From contig JAHQIW010000662.1 of assembly GCA_019055375.1 (NCBI GenBank), positions 515,420 through 579,419 on the forward strand: a stretch of 64,000 nucleotides of DNA. Direction: 5' to 3'. Below the pieces are notes generated by a model that was not told where the DNA came from, did not search any database, and saw nothing but the letters and a program-made list of their open reading frames with translations. Made by a program: the position numbers and the translations under genes. Below, piece after piece: positions 41,150 to 51,229 of this stretch. The DNA is from Parelaphostrongylus tenuis. Its lineage: Eukaryota > Nematoda > Chromadorea > Rhabditida > Metastrongylidae. Each line of letters opens with the position of its first letter. The first letter of the stretch is position 1.

Positions 41150-43370
41150 TAAGCTGGTCTGCTCATTAACCCAAAAAATTTTTATCGCTGAAAAACGACC
41201 TCCGCACAAAGAAGCTATCAAGAATGTCGCATTTCTTGAGAAAGACTCCTGGAAAAGATTTGCGAAAGGTGATTCTAGAAGATGCGCATATCACACGCTG
41301 CTGAAGGATTGCGGACCTAACGTTGTGATGCCCGTTGGAGAGTAAATATAGCGAACTTTCATAGGTCAAGCCTTCGAGGACTGACTGGATTGGATACATG
41401 AATGATGCGTTTGAGCGCACCATATCTTTTCACGGAAAAAGAATAGGCGCGAATGAAAATTTCGAAAAGTGATTACGGCTATAATTTTAGCTTAATAAAG
41501 TTCAGTACTGATTTGTGCTTCCAAAATCATTCCCGCTGATGATGAATGCTTATTGCGCTTTTACTTCTGAAACATGGCTGAGAGAAAGGAAGAGCAAGGG
41601 CTTTGATGGTGCCACGGATAAAGCGTAAAAGCTAGGTAAGGGGAATAACGAGTTCGAGACTCAACTGAGACCGAGAGGCTCCTACCTCACCAACGCTGTG
41701 ATTGTATTTTACTTCGGTACTATTTTATAATCGCTGATCATTTTCAAACCTATGGGAATAGCGCCTACTTTGCCTTTTTTCGAAAGTTTCAAAATCATTT
41801 GACAGCTTGAATCCCGGCAACCTCAGTGTTCAACACTTCTAAAGAGGCCTCGAGTGTGCTATAGCATCAAAAAAACGATAGTACCACACTCAGCGCTTTG
41901 CGCTGGACAGAGCTTTTTCCCTAAATATTATTGGAAACTAAATACAGCTGATGTCAATGATTCACTTGACGTTTGAAAAGGACTCCCTAGGGCGTTGTTA
42001 CAGCCCAAAAAGATTGAGTTTCACACTGAGCGCATTATCGCGCTTCCCTCGCATCGCGCTGCCCCCAGCGATCTCAAAGCCGCTTCGAAAGGAGGCAATT
42101 TTCATTATTTCTTGGAAATCTGTTCTCCAATTCAATAAGAATTTTTGGCTTCTCCGCATTAGCACTGTGAAACCTAAGGCTAGGAGTGTGAGAAGCGATC
42201 TTCTTTGCGCTCTTCCATTGCTCCATAAAGTCTTTTTTCAAAATCACATTCAGCTTCATAATATAGAAATCTCTTTATCAAATGACTACTAAAGGTCTGT
42301 CGAGAGACTATCAACAAGCTCAAGCAGCCTCGGCACCCAGTTATGTCGATACTGCGAAATCCCATCCATACAGCCATTCAGAAATCCTAGCAGAGATGAA
42401 ACTGTGCGTAAAGTGTAAAATCCAATGTTCTTTTTGGCCACTACACCGCACTAAGAAGTCCTTTTCAAAATCCAAGTATGCCATTAAAATCAACGAGTTT
42501 AAGCCTTTTAATCATATTGAAAAATCTAGGGAAAAGCTCTGTCTAGCGACGTGCTGAGCGTGAAATATGATTTTGTTTTTGCAGCTACAGCGCACTAAGA
42601 AGGCCATTTTCGAAATGAAGCACAACATCAGAATTGTCGAGATTAAAGCTATCCAATGAGTACTAGATACATAAACAAGCAGAAAACGCGTTGTTCGTGC
42701 TAACTACTTGGGAGTATTTTATTCTCTAATCTTATTGTCTCAATTTTTCAGCAGAGAATATCGCATTCAACTTGACCAGAAGCTTCACATTACAAATGTG
42801 AAAAAGTTTTTTGGGATCAAAAGTGCGCAGTCACCATAATTCCAACGACTGATCGACATCCAACATTGCCTTCTTTAAGAACGGAACAGCTTAAGGACGG
42901 AATATTTCTAGTCACCTGATTTGGAATGTGTTGATCATCTTACTCATAAGCATTGTCAAAATATCAATAAATATGCATATTACATGTGTATGTGTGTGTG
43001 AATTTCATCAAAAAACGATCGATTGTTCGGAACCAAAGCGAATGTAGCGAAGGAAGTGATTACAATGCTTCTCTTCATCATTTAAAAAAATTCCTCTTGT
43101 AAAGTCCAAAGAAGTGTTCTCGCGCTGTCTTTCAATTTTTTTTATGAGTACTTGTAAGAGTTGTAAAAGGCATGTCAGTCGCAAATCATAAGCTTTTGAA
43201 GCAGCTCAGATTTTCATTGTTTGCCAGATATCATTGTTCTTCAAGGATGTTAATAATATGTCACAAATACCGTCCTTATGAGTAACCATGGTCTATAGTC
43301 GTTTCTAAAAATGCAGTCAAGACTACTATTCGACTTGAACTTTTGAGCTGTTGTGAGTTCACATTCTATA
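41150..43370. repeat. Repeat-rich region with degenerate satellite units
   Basis: Contains diverged satellite-like units, clearest at about 41860-42120 and 42415-42660 (ACAGCGCACTAAGAAGGCC, GGAAAAGCTCTGTC). A short (TG)n run lies at about 42986-43000. No supported gene. Confidence 0.5.
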
Positions 43371-43374
43371 GCAG

Positions 43375-43535
43375 AGCTCGATTGGCCATGTTACCATTGG
43401 AATGTTCTGGTGAATGGCATGAATGAAGAACAAGTGGAAAATTTCCTTTACGAGAAACTAAATAATATGGCCTCCACTGCCGAACCAGTCGCCAAGAACT
43501 TTGTGTACTTTTCTGCTATCCTTAATCGTTTTCAA
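43375..43535 (+). CDS. Candidate isolated exon
   Basis: After an acceptor ending TATAGCAG the frame reads ELDWPCYHWNVLVNGMNEEQ and then NNMASTAEPVAKNFVYFSA. Composition is strongly coding-like and there is no stop for about 53 codons. It then runs into satellite-like repeat; the frame stays open to 43613, but that last part resembles the repeat. No partner exons were found, and the family is not recognised. It may be a stranded exon of a broken gene. Confidence 0.35.
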
Positions 43536-44352
43536 TACTTTGGGAAAGCGCTGTTGAATTCTCGACAACTTCGCCAATGTACCTTTTTTGAAAACCTTCT
43601 TAGAATATTGTAGAAGCGAAAGTAAGCTCACTTTTCAAACTCGAAACCCTTCTCAAGACGGCTTGATCAGTCACGCAGCGCGAATTTTTTGCGACGCGCG
43701 GTTTTCGCTATTTAATTTAGGGTTTTTGCGTTTCGCAGAAAGAACGCATAACTCTGATACTACAATATTTTTCTCACACCTTCATAAGCTTTTCCCTTCA
43801 TAGGCTTAGGCTGCTGATGTCAAGTCTTCATTGCGGGTTTACTTGGCAATACAGAGCAAAAATGAGAAGCGTAAGCACCTACAACGATAGAACAGAGCTT
43901 CGTTTACAATTTCAGTTCAAGTAATCTAAAGTTCTTCACAAAACGGAGAAGAAGATTTTGAATAAATAATGAAAGTAACAATAACGTGCGCTGTGTATGA
44001 AACTCAATTTGCTTTTACTGTTACAACACAGTAAGAATGTCTTTTCTGAAGCCATGCATATTTTTGAATCTGCGGATTTAGGCATTCGAACCGCTGCTGA
44101 AATATTAGAGAAAAGCTCTGTCCAGTTGAAAGGCTTCTTCAAGTAAATGATTACGGATCATAATGGTCCTCGGTGTAATGCTCGCCCTAATTGGGCTCGA
44201 AATAACAACTTCAAAGCTCCTTAGCTAATCATTTGAGTCCTATATCATTGTTATTCATATGTTATGCGGCTTTAGCTTTCCTAGGCCCGCTCTAATGTCT
44301 TGTAACTCTCATCCACTGAGGCGATCATAGGTGTATAGATAAACCAAGCATA

Positions 44353-44921
44353 TAGGTTGAGCAAAAACTTCTGAGAAATTTCGATAGTTTCAGTTTTAAC
44401 ATCTCTGTGCCGTTTTATCGATATCTTTGTATTTGTGTAGCTCATTGATTTAAGCTCCAAAATGCCTAGTAAAAAGGAATGATCTGCGTGTGATGATCAG
44501 CCATTATTCGAGAGGTTTGATGAATTTTAGTAGTCGATGAGATGAGGATGAAGGTCTGGTACGGTGACAAAATCTATTGTGGCCAAATAGTTCAAGCGAT
44601 TCAAAAAGGCAGCTTTGATTTCAAAGACAAGTCTCGTTCCAGTCGGTCATCTGTTTCGGATGAAAGTGACTTGCAAGCCGCGTTGGTTACTGAGCCTTCA
44701 CCGAGCACACGTGATTCGGCTGAGGAGTTTGGTGTTTTGCAGCGGATCCTTGTCAACAAGTTGCACCAATTTAACTCTATGCACGAGGAACCTAGCTAGG
44801 ATCCGCATGAGCTGACAATGGTTGTCTGTACCTTGAAGAATAGTCATTGTTGTTTTTGTTGTTAATTTGCACATAAAAACGAAACTTCTAAGATTATCTC
44901 AGAACTTTTCGCTCAAACTTA
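44353..44921 (+). mobile_element. Mariner-derived MITE, second family, copy 2
   Basis: Ends TAGGTTGAGCAAAAAC and CTTTTCGCTCAAACTTA. An internal frame (44542-44799) reads QAIQKGSFDFKDKSRSSR and DSAEEFGVLQRILVNKLHQF, which fits the second helix-turn-helix of mariner transposases. The catalytic region is absent. Same family as 17140-17712. Confidence 0.7.
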
Positions 44922-45138
44922 GTAGCTGCAGCAAAACGATTTGTGGCTTCTCATTGGTATATCGGATGCTGCTTATGTGTTGATCTTGTCGATAACAAGC
45001 GAGATGGAACAAGTGTTTGATAAGTAACTTTTTGATTTTTTAACGGAAGCGGATGGACAAGCCGTTACCGAGCGGATTTCTCGAGTTGTCAAATGTACTA
45101 CAGAAATATCGACTTACTCGATGTTCTAATTGCTTCAC

Positions 45139-45288
45139 AAATTTACCAGAAGATTGATATGCTGCTCAACGAACTGTTTGAGTTAGGAGTATCCACTGGG
45201 CTAATCTTGTGTGCGATAGAGAAAAATGGAAGTTTTACTGGCACCCGCTCAAGTCATTCGATGATCAACGGAACGACCGGTGATTTAG
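45139..45288 (+). pseudogene. RTE-type retrotransposon 3'-end fragment
   Basis: The plus strand reads HWANLVCDREKWKFYWHPL and SFDDQRNDR, matching the C-terminus of the RTE protein at 54994-56790 (HWATLARDREKWKSCWYPL, SLDDQRDDR). Heavily 5'-truncated; one in-frame stop precedes this stretch. A typical dead LINE end. Confidence 0.7.
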
Positions 45289-46074
45289 TAACTTTGCGAT
45301 GTTCATGCAGCCGGCTAATACATTATTTTTCTCTCATTGAAAAAGATGACGCCTAATTTCTTGTGACACGCTCATGAAATGACCAATTTTTTTTCCCGCG
45401 TCATTATAATCTCTACAAACGTCATGTTGGTCGCTAGATTTGGTGAGCCAAGGCGTGAAAACGAACCAACAATACGGGCGGAGCACCTCAAACCACTGAA
45501 CCACACTCTCTTGTTGCAGTGTCAAATGCCTTATTACTCCACATCTCATCCCGAAGCGACAAGATCAAACTACAGGAAATATTTGTTGCATCACATGGTC
45601 GAAACTTTCTGAAGAGATCGTGACTGGTTGTTGATTGCTGAGTCGGCTAGGTGAACAACACGCTCAATCACACGGTCGTAAGCTTAGGCAGTCACTCTTC
45701 CCTGACTCAGGAGATATGATGACTAGAACGAAGTCAGTGATTAAAGCTAACCAGTTCACGAAAAAGCTTTGAAACTGGAAAAAAAACTGTATTGCTGAAG
45801 AAAGTGTTCTCAGCAGTATTCAAAGGATCGCGAATGAGAGGTCAATCAAAGATGTACAATCTGATAAGTAGAGATTTCACCAAGTTTCTCAACTCGAATT
45901 AACCCTTCAGGACGGCAGTGATTCATTGCATAGTTAAACTCGCAAGAGGCACGCGATTCTCGTTATTCGATTAGAGGTTCTTTCCCCATTCTTTCCACAT
46001 TTAGAAAGTAAAAGCTTATTTTCTTTACATGGTCATATATTTTCAGTGCATATGTAACTTTTCAGTATGATAAA

Positions 46075-46385
46075 AACCTTGAGTGCGAAACGTAATCTTC
46101 TTTTCGCTCTCACAGCGTTCTATGATAACCTTTCAAAAAACCAAATACACCATCGAAATCCTCGAGATTTTGGCTATTGAATGGCTAGTAAGCGTTTGAG
46201 AAAGAGCTTCGTACAAATCCCAACCGAGCAAATAAAGCGTGCTAAGTGTAAAACATGATTTTATTTTCGCTGTTACAAAGTAATAAAAAGTTTTCAAAAA
46301 TCAAGCACCTTGTTGAAATCGCAAAGATTTTAGCTTTCGATTGACTACCTAGTGTCTTGGGGAAAAGTTTTGTCCAGCGAGAAAG
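46075..46385. repeat. Two tandem units of a degenerate satellite of about 165 bp
   Basis: AACGTAATCTTCTTTTCGCT recurs as AACATGATTTTATTTTCGCT about 162 bp later. Both units continue with a TTCAAAAA(A/T)CAAG tract, a CGAAATCC / GAAATCGC tract and GAGATTT / AGATTTT. Related units are scattered at 8.1-8.7, 41.9-42.7 and 43.5-44.1 kb. Confidence 0.55.
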
Positions 46386-46629
46386 GCATTCAAACAGTCG
46401 TGTACCTCAGCAGGTACATGTCGTCCCTCAGAGGGTTGAAGTTGCTGCACGGTGAAGCCCGGTTGGCTTTGTCCAGCTGTTTTAAAATATGGAATAAACG
46501 ACATCTGACCAACTCTGTGCTACTTTTCGTCTCTATCGAGCGGGCAGTGCGGCTGTGGCGGCCGAGAGCACAATTGTTCTAAAGTATGTTCACAATATTC
46601 ATCTGAAAAGGCTAAGTGGTGGTACTCGA

Positions 46630-46995
46630 AAATCGGCCTCAGGCGGGAGTTGAACGCGTGTTTCATTCTTACCGGAGGCGCTTGCTAGCACTGTACCACT
46701 AAGGCCACTGCTTCGCGACAACCCTTTTTGTAGTATAGACTATTAAAGCCGTCAGCAAGCAACCCTTGACGGGTTTGGTCTGGTAAGCACATATCAGCAT
46801 TGACCCAGTTGAGGTGACAGTATCTCCTATATGTATGATCTATAGTTCTTTCAATGTTACTGCTTTTAAGCACTTGTATTATGCTGAAACTCTCACTTAA
46901 GAAAATTGAATGGTACAAGATCGACCTCAGGCGGGAGTTGAACCCGCGTTTCTCCTTATGGTGGCGCGTGCTACCACTACACCAGAAAGGCCATC
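46630..46995 (-). repeat. Two direct tRNA-like repeats
   Basis: At 46632-46715 and 46918-46995 the minus strand reads GTTCAACTCCCGCCTGAGG (B-box type) preceded by GTGGTACAGTGCTAGCA / GTGTAGTGGTAGCACGC. They look like tRNA pseudogenes or heads of another SINE family. Neither gives a convincing cloverleaf by eye. Confidence 0.45.
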
Positions 46996-47189
46996 GCTTT
47001 GTGGCCACTTTTTGTCCCTTCACAATTCTCTTCAAAATTTCTACTTTGTTTATAGCAAAGGCTCTCGTCTAGTCTTATCTCCCATTATAAATGACCTACG
47101 TAGAGGTCAAATCATGACGAATATGCTAGAAACGATGGACCTATTTTTGGACAGTTTGCTCGAGCGTTAGGAAGGAGTGTCTTCACCCA

Positions 47190-47435
47190 ATAATGTTGAG
47201 TGATGTGCGAAACTTTGACGTCAAGCAGGACTCGAACCTGGATCTCACCCTTTCCGCAGGCACTGGCGGTTGGTTGCCGATATACTGATGCGTTGTAACG
47301 TAAAAAGAGCGAAGGCGGCGAAAACGGCGTCGGTAGTGCAATTGTTAAATCACACGCTCCCGAGAAGGAATACGATAAGGGTTTGTGTCCCGGCTGACGT
47401 CAAAGCTTGCACATCACACAACATCATTAGGTACA
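47190..47435. repeat. Palindromic tRNA-derived element
   Basis: Left arm (minus strand) TCGAACCTGGATCTCACCC; right arm (plus strand) GTCGGTAGTGCAATTGTTA and GTGTCCCGGCTGACGTC. Outer ends TGTTGAGTGATGTGCGAAAC and GCACATCACACAACATC. Same layout as 25140-25500. Confidence 0.65.
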
Positions 47436-47447
47436 CTTGTAACAAAA

Positions 47448-47745
47448 AGGATAAAGCTCTCGGCGTTGATCAATTTCTGAGAGATGCGCCATGCATTCGA
47501 CTTCAATGTCTGTCTAACTTCAATTGAGGTGATTGAATGCACATATGGCCTTTACAATGACTAGCGGTGGCTTCCCGCTGAACCGAGTCACTGTTGCTTA
47601 TCCTTTCAGACAAGTCTGAGACCAGTCCGGTACCATTTTACCGACCTCAGAGGGATGAATGGATTGGTGAGTCACGGACCCGAAATCGAACCATTGACCT
47701 TGCGTGCGAGGCAGAGCACCTCTAACCAATGCGCCACATACGCTC
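47448..47745 (-). mobile_element. tRNA-derived SINE
   Basis: Full-length minus-strand copy: tail AGGATAAAGCTCTCGGCG at the low end; head (minus strand) GAGCGTATGTGGCGCATTGG. Confidence 0.8.
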
Positions 47746-48124
47746 TTGTAACATCATACCACCGCAAAAAAGCGGTTAAATAGAACGAATTCCTGTCAAT
47801 AGGAGTGACTTTAGTCTCTTATAGAAGAGAGAGAGAAGACAAACTTTTAAGAAACTCGTTGTAGAAACGTAGATTGTGGATTTGGGAATCGTATGCTGAT
47901 CCAGTGGGTTTATTGTGTGGAACAATCCGAATCCGAACTGCTTCAGCTTATCAATGAAGCACGAAATCTTCAACACGACTCCTTAGGATTGATCAAAACG
48001 AGCATGTGTCTCTTTAAGTTCCACGAATGTATGGTGTCTGGGTGACTTGCCATCCGAGCACTTACTGTGCACGAACTAAACATAGACTCTCAGGAGAAAG
48101 GGCTGTGGCTTAGCTACTTCTGCT

Positions 48125-48270
48125 CACACACAGAACCCCGTGAGGAGCCGGTGGAGGCCCCGTGACCCACCAATGAAGGCCCCATGACTTGCCGACGGGG
48201 GCCCCGGGACCCTTCGAAAGAGGCTTTGTCATCCACCGATGCGAGCCCCTTAACCTACCGACGGAGGCCC
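48125..48270. repeat. GC-rich imperfect minisatellite
   Basis: Units of roughly 22-27 bp: GAGGCCCCGTGACCCACCAA, AAGGCCCCATGACTTGCCGA, GGGGCCCCGGGACCC, then GAGCCCCTTAACCTACCGA and GAGGCCCGAT. Strikingly GC-rich against an AT-rich background. Confidence 0.6.
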
Positions 48271-48391
48271 GATCCAGCCTCGTTTCATTGGGTGATCACT
48301 CTCGTTAAGGGACTACGATACCGAATACTTGTAAGGCCATTGTTTACGCCTTTTACGACTCATTTCGGACGAATAAATTGCATCGTTCCCC

Positions 48392-48661
48392 CTACTTTTC
48401 TCCTTGTTGTTCCGCCTCTTCATGAAGGCTCTCAAGCAGTGTAACAATTGGCTTAGCACGCATGTGACTATAGCCACGGGACGTGGATGAAATGAGGAAG
48501 AAAGCGCCCTCGTGCTGAAACAGGTGGGGTGGGTGGTCGACGACGCGTTGTAGACGACATTGCTGGCATCCACGTGCACTCGTGACGTCGCCGTTGTCCA
48601 GAAACTCCCAGTTTCCATCCTGTCCCTTTCTGTTCAGCACTCTGCTTTCGTATAGAATCAT
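48392..48661 (-). CDS. Candidate minus-strand coding exon
   Basis: An 89-codon frame after an ATGACAG acceptor-like site reads MILYESRVLNRKGQDGNWEF, then LISSTSRGYSHMRAKPIVTL and ESLHEEAEQQGEK, ending at TAG. Composition is coding-like and it lies on the same strand as the candidate gene at 49252-49743. No domain recognised. It could be a 3' exon of that gene or an independent relic. Confidence 0.35.
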   Translation of the reverse strand: MILYESRVLNRKGQDGNWEFLDNGDVTSARGCQQCRLQRVVDHPPHLFQHEGAFFLISSTSRGYSHMRAKPIVTLLESLHEEAEQQGEK

Positions 48662-49251
48662 CTGTCATTCTTATGAGTCGTTGAGTACCAAGAGCTCGGC
48701 TCTATACAGAGTGCCAAAAACCAGCCGTTCTATGCCTCCTACTGTAACCTATTCCATCTCAATATTCAGCATGTAAGAAACATGAGTGCCAAAATAACCG
48801 CGGTAGTTTTGACCCCTAAGGGACAACGTGTGCCACAGGGGGTACACGATTGTTCGAGGGCCTTTCTCGCTGGATAAGACTTCCCTCTTAGACATTTGGT
48901 ATTCATTCGAAAGCTTAGATCTCTGCGACTCCAAGAGTATGTTTGATTTTTGAAGAAACCTTTTTATTACGTTGTAACAGCGATTGTAGATTGCTCTTCG
49001 TCAAACAGTTACCAGTCACTCGATGGCTCAAATATCGAGGATAACGATACTGTAATTTGTTTTTTGCAGGTTATCTTAAGATTGGCGTAAGGGCGGAATG
49101 AAAATTACGTTTCGCACTCAAAGTTTTTACCATGCAAGAAGGTTATATATGCATGAGAAACACATGAGCATGTAGGCATGAAGAGAAAGTCATGGAGGAT
49201 CAGATAACCAGAGAAATATTGAGGTTTCACTTTCCAGATGGAGGAAAAGCC

Positions 49252-49743
49252 CTAATTGAAGAAGAATATTCGCGAGCATCCTGCGGGTAGCGATGTGGGA
49301 TCGATCAGCCGCCGTTGCTCGAGGGTTGAAATCTTCGAGATAATTGTTTCCAAGTGAATTTCTGGAGTGGAGCGACTCGGCCGAGTGGTTTCTATGGCAG
49401 GATGCAATTCCACCTCGCAACACTCTTCGGCAGTCAACAGCGAGCGGCCTTCGAAACGCCACAGCCAGGGTATCCTCTAGATTAGCTCTCGACCACTATA
49501 GTATTCTGCGATGTTGGAGAAGAAGAAAAACGAGTGGAATATTAGAAGTACCGGGATCCTCACAGTAAGAAAAAAAAACAGTGAAGACCGATCAAAGAAA
49601 GTCATAAAGTGAAGAATCTTCGGACCAGGCGGCACTTTCCACTCGACACCGAGCCGATGGATATTTTCAATCATAGTGGGTAGGTTTTTTTTGTAACCAA
49701 GCTCGAGGGTGTCATAATGAAAACTTATTTGAACAGCTGACAT
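49252..49743 (-). CDS. Candidate two-exon hypothetical gene
   Basis: Exon 1 (49564-49743) starts MSAVQISFHYDTLELGYKKN and ends at a GTGAGG donor in phase 0. Exon 2 (49252-49476) follows an AATCTAG acceptor in phase 0 and contains EECCEVELHPAIETTRPSRS and IISKISTLEQRRLIDPTSL before TAG. The product would be 134 residues. The residue mix (E, I, L, T) looks like sense coding. On the plus strand several exon-like frames also chain but need a 22-bp intron, which is too short, so I prefer the minus strand. Family not recognised. Confidence 0.4.
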
Positions 49744-49851
49744 CTCTACTGATTTCACCTTCCATCAGAGTTTGGAATGAACAGATCAAATCAGAAAGGC
49801 TGAGAGCTCACCGAGAAAAAGCCATGCACTACGAGGCAGTGTCAGGGTTGA

Positions 49852-50045
49852 TTTACCCATTCGGGACCATCGACCCAATCCTCTGCGTATCTAGTACCCA
49901 GCGTGTTGGGTCTAACAATGTCGTCTAACCCCCCATCGGACCATTGTTAGACGTAGCAGGCTCCATTGTTAAGCGCCATAGTTAGACAGAACACGCTGGG
50001 GGTTAGAGACGCACAGGGTTGGGTCCTTGTTCCCGAAAGGATTAA
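49852..50045. mobile_element. Short fold-back element, about 190 bp
   Basis: Left ATTCGGGACCATCGACCCAA and ACCCAGCGTGTTGGGTCTAA; right TTAGACAGAACACGCTGGGG and TTGGGTCCTTGTTCCCGAA. The two halves pair along nearly the whole length. No open frame. Confidence 0.7.
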
Positions 50046-50152
50046 TAATCGGCCTTGAGGATTTCCAATCAACTTCTAGCTGTAGGTGCTTCGTCGGCCG
50101 GTTGTCCATAATAATCGCTACAATGCCAGCACCACGAAGAGCCATAAAATGG

Positions 50153-50448
50153 TAAAGGATAGAATTGGGCGTTGATCAACCCCTGATGGCCCGGCCATGC
50201 ATCCGCCTTCATTTGGTTTTGTTTGAGGTGATTTGAATGCTATCTGGCGCCTTTAATATGACTCGCGTTGGTTTGCCGATGTATCAAGTCTAGCGCTGTT
50301 TTTCTAAAGAAGTCTGGTAGCAATTCACTCGACCAGGACGGATGGAAGGCTTGGTGAGGCTGGCGCGCTGGAGCGAATCACCGACCATCGATTGATCGAC
50401 CGCCGTGTGTGCCACCGAGCACCTCTAACCACTGCGCCAGCTCGCTCT
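50153..50448 (-). mobile_element. tRNA-derived SINE, diverged
   Basis: Minus strand head GAGCTGGCGCAGTGGTTAG; low end GGATAGAATTGGGCGTTGAT. Several small insertions relative to the other copies. Confidence 0.75.
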
Positions 50449-50449
50449 T

Positions 50450-51054
50450 CGATGAGTCATAGTCATAGATAAAAGAGGATCACTATAGTCCGTCTTACAC
50501 ACCGTACAGCCCTTTCCCTCTATGATTTGCGTTCTTGGACAGACCTCCGTGATAAGACGCCGCTTGCGGTTGTCGGGGATTTCCGCGCTTTTCTTCTTTT
50601 TTTTCTAAAATATCTCTTTTCTTTCTTTCTCTATTTCAGTGGTATGTCAGCTGGGAAGACACGCTCGTTGATGTGTTTGAATTGTCAAAGCCCGATGAGA
50701 GTCGATTTGAAAGCGAAGCCGGACAAGGAGAAAAACGTAAGTCTTCAGTTCAATGCACGAATAGACCGAGAAATTTCCATCGATGCACGCTAGTGTCATT
50801 CTTGTAAGTTTTATTTTATTCTGGAATTCTTGCAGATTTATCCACTTTCTTTTGTTTCTAAAAATTTTCAGCTTGAATATGGTTGATAGGTAAGATTTAT
50901 TCGGCTAACAACTCCACGTCTTCGGTTTTTTAAAGTCTATTTCTACGTGGATTTTTTTTCGGGTGAATCAAAAGGAAAAAGGATGTGAAGGAGGCTGGAG
51001 CTCTTCAAGTGAATGAGAAGACCCTTCAGGTGTAGTGAAACGTAAACCAAAATT
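50450..51054. other. Unassigned sequence before copy B
   Basis: Holds a TTTCAG acceptor at 50634-50639 followed by an open stretch to a GTAAGT donor at 50737, readable in two frames. No chain of exons can be defended. Copy B homology begins at 51055. Confidence 0.3.
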
Positions 51055-51229
51055 CACGAGCGCTGGTGAATGTTGGTCGATATTCTTTGGAGACTGTACT
51101 GAAGCATTTACTTATAGTCTAGAGCGAGCGAGTTATCCCAGAAGAGTACGGCAGCAATTTCCTGAACGCCGAGGGATAAGAGGTCTAATGAAGCCGAACG
51201 AGGTTCGAGCTAATGTCTGAATAGGTTGA

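Noticed and set aside
49192..50886. Six-exon plus-strand gene from 49192 to 50886
   Set aside because: Phases can be made to match, but it needs a 22-bp intron and a 15-nt last exon. The minus-strand two-exon model is simpler.
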